Assembly (NCBI GenBank): GCA_947464665.1
Contig: CANHXV010000020.1
Coordinates: forward strand, 1 to 18,372
DNA length: 18,372 nt
Reading direction: 5' to 3'
Source of the DNA: Comamonadaceae bacterium
GTDB lineage: Bacteria > Pseudomonadota > Gammaproteobacteria > Burkholderiales > Burkholderiaceae_C
Below, piece after piece: positions 1 through 8,031 of the stretch. Below the pieces are notes generated by a model. That model was given only the letters and a program-made list of their open reading frames with translations. It had not been told where the DNA came from and ran no database searches. A program made the translations under genes and the position numbers. How positions within the stretch are numbered: the first letter of the stretch is position 1; every line of letters begins with the position of its first letter.

Positions 1-1
1 G

Positions 2-979
2 CCCGATGCAAGGCAACAAATTGAATCGGCCAATTTGATCGCTCTAGACCGTGAAATTAAAAAAGCACGAATGCTGTCCAATGGCAGGGGCCTGATTGCG
101 GTCAACATCATGAAAGCCTTGAATCAATATCCAGGCTATGTCGCGCAAGCTTTGGCTTCTGGCGCAGACGCCATTGTGGTGGGCGCCGGTTTGCCTTTGG
201 ACTTGCCAGAATTGGCCAAGGACTTTCCCAACACAGCCCTTATTCCTATTTTGGCGGACGCTAGGGGTGTGCAGTTGGTCGTTCGAAAGTGGGAGAAGAA
301 AGGGCGTTTGCCTTCGGCCATTGTGATTGAGCACCCCAAGTTGGCCGGTGGCCATTTGGGTGCTGCCAACATTGACGACCTCAATGACCCCCGCTTTAAT
401 TTTGATGTGGCCATTCCTGCCATCCTTGAATTTTTTAAATCAGCTGGGCTGGAAGGGCAAATTCCTCTGATTGCCGCTGGTGGTATTTCGTGCCGCGAGG
501 ACATTCTGCGCTTGCAGGAGCTTGGCGCATCTGCTGTTCAGTTGGGCACTGCGTTTGCTGTGACGCAGGAGTGTGATGCACCTTTGGCCTTTAAAGAAAT
601 TTTAGCGAACGCCAAGCCCGAAGACTTGCAAGAATTTATCAGTGTGGCGGGCTTGCCTGCCAGGGCTGTCAAAACCCCTTGGCTAGAAAAGTACATTCGA
701 ATTGAATCCAAATTACAAGATCGTGCGCATGTGAAAAAAAAGTGCAACATGTCGTTTGACTGCTTACAACACTGCGGGTTGCGTGATGGTCACTCCAAGA
801 TGGGCCAGTTTTGCATTGATCAGCAGCTAGGGCACGCCCTCACCGGTGATGTGCAAAAGGGTTTATTTTTCAGAGGTTCTGGTGTGCTGCCTTTTGGCGA
901 GAACATCCGTTCTGTGAGAGAACTGCTAGTTTGGCTCATGAGCGGTCATGCCCCCATGGAACACATCAGTCAAGTTTGA
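2..979 (+). CDS. Nitronate monooxygenase-like FMN enzyme (5'-truncated by the window edge)
   Basis: The reading frame is open from base 2, so the true start lies outside the window and the TTG at 35 is probably internal. The visible 325 residues are most of a TIM-barrel flavoprotein of the nitronate monooxygenase / 2-nitropropane dioxygenase family, which oxidises alkyl nitronates with O2 using FMN. The evidence is GGHLG in mid-barrel, IPLIAAGGIS (phosphate/FMN-binding strand), and AVQLGTAF. The C-terminal part carries a Cys-rich stretch (CNMSFDCLQHC, then GQFCIDQQL), which I recall from other members of this family and from FabK-like enoyl reductases. The real substrate is unknown because many members are only assigned by homology. 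The gene converges on the dioxygenase gene, with only 12 bp between stop codons and no visible terminator hairpin. The family is confident; the exact reaction is not. Confidence 0.85.
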   Translation, partial: PDARQQIESANLIALDREIKKARMLSNGRGLIAVNIMKALNQYPGYVAQALASGADAIVVGAGLPLDLPELAKDFPNTALIPILADARGVQLVVRKWEKKGRLPSAIVIEHPKLAGGHLGAANIDDLNDPRFNFDVAIPAILEFFKSAGLEGQIPLIAAGGISCREDILRLQELGASAVQLGTAFAVTQECDAPLAFKEILANAKPEDLQEFISVAGLPARAVKTPWLEKYIRIESKLQDRAHVKKKCNMSFDCLQHCGLRDGHSKMGQFCIDQQLGHALTGDVQKGLFFRGSGVLPFGENIRSVRELLVWLMSGHAPMEHISQV

Positions 980-991
980 AGAGATACAGCT

Positions 992-1780
992 TTAGGAAAA
1001 CGTATAGCCGTCCATGGCAATCACATAACTGCTGATGCCACGATAGAAGGCCTTGGCAGTTGCATCTTTGCCAGCCGCGCCTAGGGCCACAAACAAGGGC
1101 AGCAGATGGTCTTCTGCCGGGTGTGAACGTACGCCTTCTTTAGAGTGCAGACGGTAATCAATCAAATGCTGCACATTCTTGTCCACCATTTGTACCTGCA
1201 CCCAGTCGGCAAAGGTTTGAACGTACTCTGGCGTTTGGCCGCCTTGCATGGCTGCCATGCGATAGTCACCCAAGTTGTGTGTGATGTTGCCAGAGCCAAT
1301 CACCAAATATCCTTGGTGTGTCAATTCTTCAAGTGCTTCACCCATGGTCAGTGCATGGGCGGTCCCTGCATGACTTTGGATGGACACGGCAATGATCGGG
1401 ATGTCGGCATCAGGAAACATTTGGCGAAGTGGTGTCCATGCGCCATGGTCCAGGCCGCGTGCTGGATCTGTGGCCACTTGCTTAAAGCGCTTTTGCAGTG
1501 CCTTCACCACTTCTTGTGCGCCTTCTGGGTAGCCTGTGGCGGGGTATTTGATGCGGTACAAGGCTTCTGGGAAGCCAAAAAAGTCATAAATGGTTTCGAG
1601 TTGTGTAGCCGTACTCACTGTTGGCACGGCCGTGTCCCAGTGCGGGCTGACCACAATGATGGCGCGAGGTTTTGCCAATAAGTCGGTCAATTGGCTCATG
1701 GCCAGGCCTGCTTCTCCAGAGTCCAAGGCAAATGTAGGGGCGCCATGTGGCACAAAAATAGCGTTTCGAAGGTTTTCCAT
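992..1780 (-). CDS. DODA-type extradiol ring-cleavage dioxygenase (YgiD-like)
   Basis: A 262-residue protein of the class III extradiol dioxygenase superfamily, DODA/YgiD branch (4,5-DOPA extradiol dioxygenase-like). These are cytosolic non-haem metal enzymes that open catechol-type rings. The metal-ligand histidines expected from YgiD are visible: His12 in VPHGAPT, His47 in SPHWDT and His168 in GSGNITHN, plus the conserved DHGAW at 111-115. Length matches the family (about 260). I start at the ATG at 1780 because GGAG at 1787-1790 lies 6 nt upstream; the TTG at 1792, 12 bp further upstream, would place that motif inside the gene. The gene is divergent from the formate dehydrogenase operon (120 bp between starts). 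The physiological substrate cannot be told from the sequence. Confidence 0.87.
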   Translation of the reverse strand: MENLRNAIFVPHGAPTFALDSGEAGLAMSQLTDLLAKPRAIIVVSPHWDTAVPTVSTATQLETIYDFFGFPEALYRIKYPATGYPEGAQEVVKALQKRFKQVATDPARGLDHGAWTPLRQMFPDADIPIIAVSIQSHAGTAHALTMGEALEELTHQGYLVIGSGNITHNLGDYRMAAMQGGQTPEYVQTFADWVQVQMVDKNVQHLIDYRLHSKEGVRSHPAEDHLLPLFVALGAAGKDATAKAFYRGISSYVIAMDGYTFS

Positions 1781-1799
1781 GCAGGACTCCAATGGGATG

Positions 1800-1844
1800 G
1801 ACAGACTGTAGTCCTAATAGTGAATAGACATAGAAGACAGACTG
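1800..1844. repeat. 9-bp direct repeat GACAGACTG in a divergent intergenic region
   Basis: GACAGACTG occurs at 1800-1808 and again at 1836-1844, 36 bp apart, between the divergent dioxygenase and formate dehydrogenase genes. The inverted core CAGTCTG occurs at 1925-1931, just inside the formate dehydrogenase beta gene. This could be a regulator site, but short repeats of this size arise by chance. Confidence 0.3.
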
Positions 1845-1900
1845 CAAATAAGGCTTGCCAGTATTCAAAAAGGAGAAAGCCCCTCTAAAATTGCACTCGC

Positions 1901-3631
1901 ATGTCTATTTTAAAATCCAATTCGCAGTCTGTTGTGGCTTTTGCAAGCCCTCAAGCGATGAGCTTGAAAATCCGACAAAAGAGCCAACTCAAAGGGCGTC
2001 AGGCGGATGAGGCTTCTATGCAAGAAGTGAGAGCTTTGCTTTTGCTAGAACCTGAGGCTTTAAAGCTGCGCCGCGATTTACTCATCGAGCAATTGCACGC
2101 CCTCAACGACACCTTCCGTGGCCTGCACGAAAGGCATTTGGTGGCCTTGTCTAAGCTGATGAACATTCCGATGGCTGAGGTCTATGAAGTGGCCACGTTC
2201 TACCATCACTTTGAAGTGATTCGCGAGGGTGAGCAAGCACCGCAATTCACAGTGAGGGTGTGCGATGGCCTCAGTTGCGAGATGGCTGGTGCCCCCACGC
2301 TGCTTAGCAAGCTGAAAGCATCGCTAGGCACAAGCAATATCAAAGTTGTGCCCGCACCCTGCGTTGGTCGATGTGAGCAGGCACCTGTGGCTGTGGTGCA
2401 TCAACATCAAATCGGTCATGCAAATGCAGAAAAAGTGATGGCGTCAGTTCAAGCCGAAGCCATCCACCCTGTTGCGCCAGATCACATTGATTTGGAGGCC
2501 TACATGGCCGAAGGCGGTTATGCCTTGCTGCAAGCACTGTCTAGTGGTGCACAAACTACTGAAGTTGTCATGAAAGCCATGGAAGACTCTGGCTTGCGAG
2601 GATTGGGCGGGGCTGGATTTCCAGCAGGACGCAAGTGGCGCATTGTGCGCGAGCAATCGGCTCCGCGCCTGATGGCTGTGAACATCGACGAAGGCGAGCC
2701 AGGTACTTTCAAAGACAGAACGTATTTAGAACGCGATCCACATCGGTTTTTAGAAGGCATGTTGGTGGCAGCCCATGTCGTGGGCATTGATGCCATTTAT
2801 ATTTATTTGCGCGATGAGTACCATGCTTGCCGTCAGGTGTTAGAGGCTGAGTTGCAAAAACTCAAAATCCGCTCACCCGTCCTGTTGCCCAAGATTGAAT
2901 TGCGAAGAGGTGCTGGCGCATACATTTGCGGTGAAGAGTCGGCCATGATTGAAAGCATTGAAGGCAAGCGTGGTGAGCCGCGCATGCGCCCGCCTTACAT
3001 TGCTCAGGTGGGTTTGTTTGGCAGGCCGACCCTAGAGCATAACTTTGAAACCTTGTATTGGGTGCGTGACATTGTTCAAAAAGGGCCTGAGTGGTTCTCT
3101 GGTTTTGGACGCCACGGCCGCAAAGGCCTGCGAAGCTTCAGCGTCAGTGGGCGTGTGAAAAAGCCTGGCGTGAAATTGGCGCCTGCTGGCATTACCATGG
3201 CTGAGCTCATTGAAGAATATTGCGGTGGCATGCAAGAGGGTCACGAGTTTTACGCTTACTTACCAGGCGGTGCTTCGGGTGGCATTTTGCCTGCATCGCT
3301 CTCAGACATTCCCCTAGACTTTGACACTCTGCAAGCCTATGGCTGCTTCATTGGTTCGGCGGCTGTCATTGTGCTGGGGCATCAAGACTCGGCTCGCAAT
3401 GCAGCCTTGAACATGATGAAATTCTTTGCGCACGAAAGTTGTGGGCAGTGTACGCCCTGTCGAGTGGGCACAGAAAAGGCGGCTCAACTGATGCAGGCGC
3501 CCGTGTGGGACAACGCTACTTTGGAAGATTTGAATCAAGTGATGGCCGATGCCTCGATTTGTGGTTTGGGCCAAGCAGCGCCTAATCCTGTGCGCTGTGT
3601 TCAAAAGTATTTTCCGCAGGAGGTCATTTAA
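1901..3631 (+). CDS. fdh1B: NAD-dependent formate dehydrogenase beta subunit (NuoE-NuoF fusion)
   Basis: A 576-residue diaphorase subunit that passes electrons from formate oxidation to NAD+. Residues ~40-190 form a NuoE/FdsG-like thioredoxin-fold domain with a [2Fe-2S] set Cys121, Cys126, Cys154, Cys158. Residues ~200-576 form a NuoF/FdsB-like domain: GLRGLGGAGFP (231-241; FMN/NADH-binding region), NIDEGEPGTFKDR, GAGAYICGEESAMIES, and a [4Fe-4S] set Cys514, Cys517, Cys520 (ESCGQCTPC) with Cys554 (CGLGQA). In FdsGBACD-type enzymes these are two separate proteins; the fusion is the arrangement known for Methylorubrum extorquens FDH1. The gene abuts the alpha subunit gene with no intervening base. 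An in-frame TAA at 1886 fixes the 5' limit. The ATG at 1901 has no Shine-Dalgarno at normal distance; AAGGAG lies about 25 nt upstream. ATG 1958 (Met20) is an alternative start, but it also has poor signals. Confidence 0.93.
   Translation: MSILKSNSQSVVAFASPQAMSLKIRQKSQLKGRQADEASMQEVRALLLLEPEALKLRRDLLIEQLHALNDTFRGLHERHLVALSKLMNIPMAEVYEVATFYHHFEVIREGEQAPQFTVRVCDGLSCEMAGAPTLLSKLKASLGTSNIKVVPAPCVGRCEQAPVAVVHQHQIGHANAEKVMASVQAEAIHPVAPDHIDLEAYMAEGGYALLQALSSGAQTTEVVMKAMEDSGLRGLGGAGFPAGRKWRIVREQSAPRLMAVNIDEGEPGTFKDRTYLERDPHRFLEGMLVAAHVVGIDAIYIYLRDEYHACRQVLEAELQKLKIRSPVLLPKIELRRGAGAYICGEESAMIESIEGKRGEPRMRPPYIAQVGLFGRPTLEHNFETLYWVRDIVQKGPEWFSGFGRHGRKGLRSFSVSGRVKKPGVKLAPAGITMAELIEEYCGGMQEGHEFYAYLPGGASGGILPASLSDIPLDFDTLQAYGCFIGSAAVIVLGHQDSARNAALNMMKFFAHESCGQCTPCRVGTEKAAQLMQAPVWDNATLEDLNQVMADASICGLGQAAPNPVRCVQKYFPQEVI
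3617..3623 (+). promoter_or_regulatory. Strong ribosome binding site of the formate dehydrogenase alpha gene
   Basis: CAGGAGG lies 8 nt before the ATG at 3632, inside the last codons of the beta subunit gene, whose TAA (3629-3631) touches that ATG. This fixes the alpha start and suggests translational coupling within one operon. Confidence 0.85.
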
Positions 3632-6493
3632 ATGAATGCACCTGTATCTCAAGAATTGTTGGCGCCTGCTCTTGTCGAGTTCAAGCTGAACGATCAAACG
3701 GTGGTGGGATTTGAAGGTGAGTCCATTCTCAATGCGGCCAAGCGCCATGGCATTGCGATACCGCATCTTTGCTATAAAGAAGGCATGCGCGCGGATGGCA
3801 ATTGCCGTGCGTGTGTGGTTGAAATTCAAGGCGAAAGAACGCTTGCGCCCAGTTGCTGCAGAAACGTCACGCCTGGACTGGAAGTGTTGTCCAACAGTCT
3901 GCGCGCCAAGCAAAGCCAAAAAATGGTGCTTGAATTGCTGCTGTCAGACATGCCTGAGCAAGGCTACAAATGGACGAAAGACGGGCAGCATGGTGAGTTG
4001 AGCGACTGGGTTCGTAAAATGGATGTCGCAGTTCGACAAGCGTTGCAGGCCTTGAAGCGTCTGCAACCAGCAAGTGATATGTCGCATCCTGCCATGGCGG
4101 TCAACCTGGATGCGTGCATTCAATGCAAGCGATGTGTGACGGCTTGTCGCGAAGAGCAAGTGAACGATGTCATTGCTTATGCACATCGTGGATCACACAG
4201 TCAAATTGTTTTCGATTTGCAAGACGACATGGGCAACAGCACCTGCGTCGCTTGTGGTGAGTGTGTGCAGGCTTGCCCAACGGGTGCTCTTATGCCCAAG
4301 TCGCAAGTTGGATCGCAAGTGGTCGATCAAAAAGTTGATTCCGTTTGCCCATTCTGCGGTGTAGGGTGCTTGCTGACCTACAACATCAAAGACAACAAAA
4401 TAGTGAGTGTGGATGGGCGCGATGGGCCAGCCAATCACAATCGTTTGTGCGTCAAAGGCCGTTTTGGTTTCGATTACATTCAGCACCCTCAACGCCTCAC
4501 AACTCCGCTCATTCGAAAACCAGGCGTCCCCAAAGACCCTGCGTTGATTCAGCAACTCAATCGCAACGGCGCCGATTGGGCTGCCGTGTTCAGGGAAGCC
4601 ACCTGGGAGGAGGCTTTGGCCTTGGGTGCTGGCAAATTGAAACAATTGCGCGATGCCTTTGGCCCTAAATCCTTGGCAGGATTTGGCTCTGCCAAGGGCA
4701 GCAACGAAGAGGCCTACCTCTTCCAAAAGTTGGTACGCACTGGCTTTGGGTCCAACAACGTTGACCATTGCACGCGCTTGTGCCATGCCTCCAGTGTGTC
4801 CGCTTTGTTAGAAGGCGTGGGTTCTGCGGCTGTCAGCAACCAGGTCAACGATGTTGAACATGCAGGTCTCATTTTTGTCATTGGCGCCAACCCAACGGCC
4901 AATCACCCTGTGGCTGCCACTTGGATGAAAAACGCAGCCAAGCGCGGTGCCAAAATTGTATTGGCCGATCCGCGTGTGACCGACATTGGCAAGCATGCTT
5001 GGCGTACCTTGCAATTCAAGCCAGATACCGATGTAGCGATGCTCAATGCCTTGATTTATACCGTCATTGAAGAAGGCTTGGTGGATCAAAGCTTCATTCA
5101 AACGCGCGCCAACAACTACGAAGCATTGAAACAAAACATCCAGGGTTATAGCCCTGAAGCCATGGCACCCATTTGTGGTGTACCTGCAGAAACGTTACGG
5201 GAAGTGGCGCGCGAATTTGCGACCAGCAAAGCCGCCATGATTCTCTGGGGCATGGGTGTGAGCCAGCACATTCACGGAACTGACAATGCGCGTTGCCTGA
5301 TAGCATTGGTCTCAGTCACGGGGCAGATTGGCAAGCCCGGCTCAGGTTTGCATCCATTGCGGGGTCAAAACAACGTGCAAGGTGCCAGCGATGCTGGGCT
5401 TATTCCCATGATGTACCCCAACTACCAGCGGGTCACAAATCCCTTGGCACACGAATGGTTTGAAAAGTTTTGGAACACTCCCCTTGACAGCCAGCCTGGC
5501 TATACCGTGGTTGAAATCATGCACAAGGCCTTGGCCGATGAAGCAGATCCACACAAGGTGCGCGGCATGTACATCATGGGCGAGAACCCCGCCATGAGCG
5601 ACCCCGATTTGAACCATGCACGACACGCCTTGGCTTCGTTAGAGCACTTGGTGGTTCAAGATATTTTCATGACCGAAACCGCGTGGCTTGCCGATGTGGT
5701 GTTGCCTGCCACCGCATGGCCAGAAAAAATGGGTACCGTGACCAACACCGATCGAATGGTTCAAATGGGACGTCAAGCCGTGCAAGCACCAGGTCAAGCC
5801 AAAGCCGATTTATGGATCATTCAGCAGATTGCCAAAGGCATGGGCTTAAATTGGCCGTATGCAGGTGAGCACCACGGTGTGGCTGAAGTGTATGAAGAAA
5901 TGCGCCAAGCTATGCATGAAGTGATCAGTGGCATTTCTTGGGATCGATTGATGCGTGAGTCTAGTGTGACTTATCCTTGCCTCTCGGAAGAAGACCCGGG
6001 TGAGCCCACAGTGTTCAAAGACCACTTTGCAACAGCAGATGGTCGCGTCAACTTGGTGCCTGCCGACATCATTCCTGCCAATGAAAGACCTGATGCCAAC
6101 TTTCCCTTCGTTCTGATTACTGGTAGGCAGTTGGAGCATTGGCACACGGGCAGCATGACGCGCCGTGCTACTGTGCTTGATGCCATTGAGCCAGAAGCTA
6201 CGGCCTCAATGTGTGGTGCTGATCTGTTGACGCTTGGATTGCGTGAAGGCGAAGTGATGACACTGGCTTCTAGGCGAGGTGAGGTGTGTTTGAAGGTGCG
6301 TCGTGATGACGGAACACCGCTTGGATCAGTGTTCATGCCGTTCGCGTATTACGAGGCTGCTGCCAATCTCATGACCAACGCAGCGCTAGATCCGTTTGGA
6401 AAGATACCGGAATTTAAATACTGCGCAGTAGCCGTTAAAGCGGGTGGCCAACTTGCAGTGTCCGGAGGTTTCTTCAATCAAACATCAAACTGA
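3632..6493 (+). CDS. fdh1A: NAD-dependent formate dehydrogenase alpha subunit (Mo/W bis-MGD)
   Basis: The 953-residue catalytic subunit oxidises formate to CO2 in the cytoplasm. Visible in order: an N-terminal [2Fe-2S] ferredoxin domain (Cys47, Cys58, Cys61, Cys75 or 76); a two-cluster [4Fe-4S] ferredoxin module (Cys162/165/168/172 and Cys205/208/211/215); the [4Fe-4S] motif of the molybdopterin domain (Cys239/242/246/273, in VCPFCGVGC and RLCVKG); then VDHCTRLCHASSV, where Cys384-His385 align with the metal-ligand SeCys140-His141 of E. coli FdhF, so this is a Cys enzyme. The C-terminal dinucleotide-binding domain includes ITGRQLEHWHTGSMTRR. No NuoG-type His-Cys cluster motif is seen between residues 80 and 160. 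Partner genes such as fdhD or the FdsC/FdsD maturation genes are absent from the window. Whether the metal is Mo or W cannot be decided from sequence. The stop overlaps the convergent aldehyde dehydrogenase gene by 16 bp. Confidence 0.94.
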   Translation: MNAPVSQELLAPALVEFKLNDQTVVGFEGESILNAAKRHGIAIPHLCYKEGMRADGNCRACVVEIQGERTLAPSCCRNVTPGLEVLSNSLRAKQSQKMVLELLLSDMPEQGYKWTKDGQHGELSDWVRKMDVAVRQALQALKRLQPASDMSHPAMAVNLDACIQCKRCVTACREEQVNDVIAYAHRGSHSQIVFDLQDDMGNSTCVACGECVQACPTGALMPKSQVGSQVVDQKVDSVCPFCGVGCLLTYNIKDNKIVSVDGRDGPANHNRLCVKGRFGFDYIQHPQRLTTPLIRKPGVPKDPALIQQLNRNGADWAAVFREATWEEALALGAGKLKQLRDAFGPKSLAGFGSAKGSNEEAYLFQKLVRTGFGSNNVDHCTRLCHASSVSALLEGVGSAAVSNQVNDVEHAGLIFVIGANPTANHPVAATWMKNAAKRGAKIVLADPRVTDIGKHAWRTLQFKPDTDVAMLNALIYTVIEEGLVDQSFIQTRANNYEALKQNIQGYSPEAMAPICGVPAETLREVAREFATSKAAMILWGMGVSQHIHGTDNARCLIALVSVTGQIGKPGSGLHPLRGQNNVQGASDAGLIPMMYPNYQRVTNPLAHEWFEKFWNTPLDSQPGYTVVEIMHKALADEADPHKVRGMYIMGENPAMSDPDLNHARHALASLEHLVVQDIFMTETAWLADVVLPATAWPEKMGTVTNTDRMVQMGRQAVQAPGQAKADLWIIQQIAKGMGLNWPYAGEHHGVAEVYEEMRQAMHEVISGISWDRLMRESSVTYPCLSEEDPGEPTVFKDHFATADGRVNLVPADIIPANERPDANFPFVLITGRQLEHWHTGSMTRRATVLDAIEPEATASMCGADLLTLGLREGEVMTLASRRGEVCLKVRRDDGTPLGSVFMPFAYYEAAANLMTNAALDPFGKIPEFKYCAVAVKAGGQLAVSGGFFNQTSN

Positions 6494-7986
6494 ATGCCTT
6501 GTGCCAACGGCAGGCTGGATCCGTAGTTGACGGTGTTGGTGGCTCTGCGCATATAGGCTTTCCAAGCATCAGATCCTGACTCACGTCCACCGCCAGTTTC
6601 TTTTTCGCCACCAAACGCCCCACCAATTTCAGCGCCGCTGGTGCCGATGTTCACATTGGCAATGCCGCAATCGGAGCCAATGGATGAAGTGAATATTTCT
6701 GCTTCAAGCAGATCTTGAGTGAACACAGAAGAGGACAAGCCATGCGATGCAGCATTGTTCATGGCGATAGCATCGTCAAAATGATCATAAGGCACCACGT
6801 ACAAAATGGGAGCAAAAGTTTCGCGAAGCATCGGACCTACTTGTGATTCAAATTCTACGATTGCAGGGCGAACGTAATAAGCTTTGGACTCACCCACATC
6901 ACATCGATTTCCGAAATGAACTTTGCCTCCTAGCTTTTTGGCTTCTTCGATAGAGGCCTGCATGTTGTGAAAAGCAGTTTGATCAATCAGAGGCCCCACC
7001 AGAGTGCCCGTTGTCAGGGGGTTGCCCACTGGCAGTTTCTCAAATACTCTTTGCAAAGATGAAACCAGCTGTTGGTAAACAGAGTGATGAACAATGAGAC
7101 GGCGCAGTGTGGTGCAGCGTTGACCAGCAGTGCCAGCCGCTGCAAAAACCACCCCGCGGGTGACCAACTCCAAATTGGCGCTAGGACAAACAATGGCTGC
7201 ATTGTTGCCGCCCAGTTCTAACAATGATTTTTTGAAAGTCGTGGCACAGGCCATGGCAACTTGGCGACCCATGGCTGTAGAGCCGGTGGCACTGACCAAT
7301 TTGACGTGAGGGTTTGCAACCATGGCTTTCCCAACTGCGCTGTCCCCTTGAAGCAGACACACCAAACCCTCCATCGCCATGCCAGATTGTTCTGCAGCTT
7401 TCAAAAGAAGGCCAGACAAAGCCAAGGCACTCAGAGGTGCTTTTTCTGAAGGTTTCCAAACCAGGGTGTTGCCACAGACCAAAGCCAAAGCTGCATTCCA
7501 TGCGAAAACCGCCATTGGGAAATTGAAGGCGGAGATGATGCCCACAACCCCTAGCGGATGCCAAGTTTCGAGCAACTTGTGATCGGGTCGTTCGCTGGCA
7601 ATGCTCAAGCCATAAAGCTGGCGCGAAAGGCCCACCGCAAATTCACAAATATCGACAACTTCTTGAACCTCGCCCCAGCCTTCCTGCAGGATCTTGCCTG
7701 TTTCATGTGAGATCAGTTGACCAAGTGGCTCTTTGTGCTGTCGCACAAGTTCACCAAATACACGCACCAATTCTCCTCGCTTGGGCGCAGGCACTTTGCG
7801 CCAAGCAAGCGAGGCTTGGTGTGAACCTAAGAGTTGTGCATTGACCTGAGCCTCTGTGTGTGCAGTGACTTTTGCAAGCAATCTTCCGTCCACAGGAGAG
7901 TTGACCTCAAAACCCTGAGCATTGAAGGGCGGCAATGCGAGGTTCAAGGATTTAAAGATACTTTGAATATCAGTGCAGTAACTCAT
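6478..7986 (-). CDS. amaB: ALDH7-family aldehyde dehydrogenase (aminoadipate-semialdehyde / piperideine-6-carboxylate dehydrogenase type)
   Basis: A 502-residue NAD(P)-dependent aldehyde dehydrogenase of the antiquitin (ALDH7) group, which oxidises 2-aminoadipate 6-semialdehyde (in equilibrium with piperideine-6-carboxylate) in lysine/pipecolate catabolism. Catalytic residues are visible: Asn155 in FNFPMAVF, Glu257 in LELGGNNA, Cys291 in AGQRCTTLRR. The C-terminal segment NIGTSGAEIGGAFGGEKETG and the following GGRESGSDAWKAYMRR are characteristic of ALDH7 rather than of betaine or succinate-semialdehyde dehydrogenases. No other lysine-pathway gene is in the window, so the substrate is inferred from family only. 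It lies 45 bp downstream of the HTTM-like gene on the same strand and may be partly cotranscribed, but two palindromes in that gap suggest its own control. There is no clear Shine-Dalgarno before the ATG at 7986. Confidence 0.88.
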   Translation of the reverse strand: MSYCTDIQSIFKSLNLALPPFNAQGFEVNSPVDGRLLAKVTAHTEAQVNAQLLGSHQASLAWRKVPAPKRGELVRVFGELVRQHKEPLGQLISHETGKILQEGWGEVQEVVDICEFAVGLSRQLYGLSIASERPDHKLLETWHPLGVVGIISAFNFPMAVFAWNAALALVCGNTLVWKPSEKAPLSALALSGLLLKAAEQSGMAMEGLVCLLQGDSAVGKAMVANPHVKLVSATGSTAMGRQVAMACATTFKKSLLELGGNNAAIVCPSANLELVTRGVVFAAAGTAGQRCTTLRRLIVHHSVYQQLVSSLQRVFEKLPVGNPLTTGTLVGPLIDQTAFHNMQASIEEAKKLGGKVHFGNRCDVGESKAYYVRPAIVEFESQVGPMLRETFAPILYVVPYDHFDDAIAMNNAASHGLSSSVFTQDLLEAEIFTSSIGSDCGIANVNIGTSGAEIGGAFGGEKETGGGRESGSDAWKAYMRRATNTVNYGSSLPLAQGIQFDV

Positions 7987-7997
7987 GATGCATTCTT

Positions 7998-8030
7998 AAC
8001 ATTAATGTTTGAGTGTAATTGGCTTGCCAA
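7998..8030. promoter_or_regulatory. Two palindromes upstream of the aldehyde dehydrogenase gene (candidate operators)
   Basis: AACATTAATGTT at 7998-8009 is a perfect 12-bp palindrome starting 12 bp before the gene's ATG. TTGGCTTGCCAA at 8019-8030 has perfect 5-bp arms around a 2-base centre. Their centres are 21 bp apart, about two helical turns, as expected for a dimeric regulator binding twice on one DNA face. The second ends just before the HTTM stop codon and lacks a U-tract, so it does not look like a terminator. No regulator is identified. Confidence 0.4.
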
Positions 8031-8031
8031 A

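Noticed and set aside
1145..1681. 178-codon plus-strand ORF opposite the dioxygenase gene.
   Set aside because: It is a shadow frame: the minus strand encodes a protein with intact metal-ligand motifs, while this product has an implausible Cys/His-rich composition and no recognisable domain.
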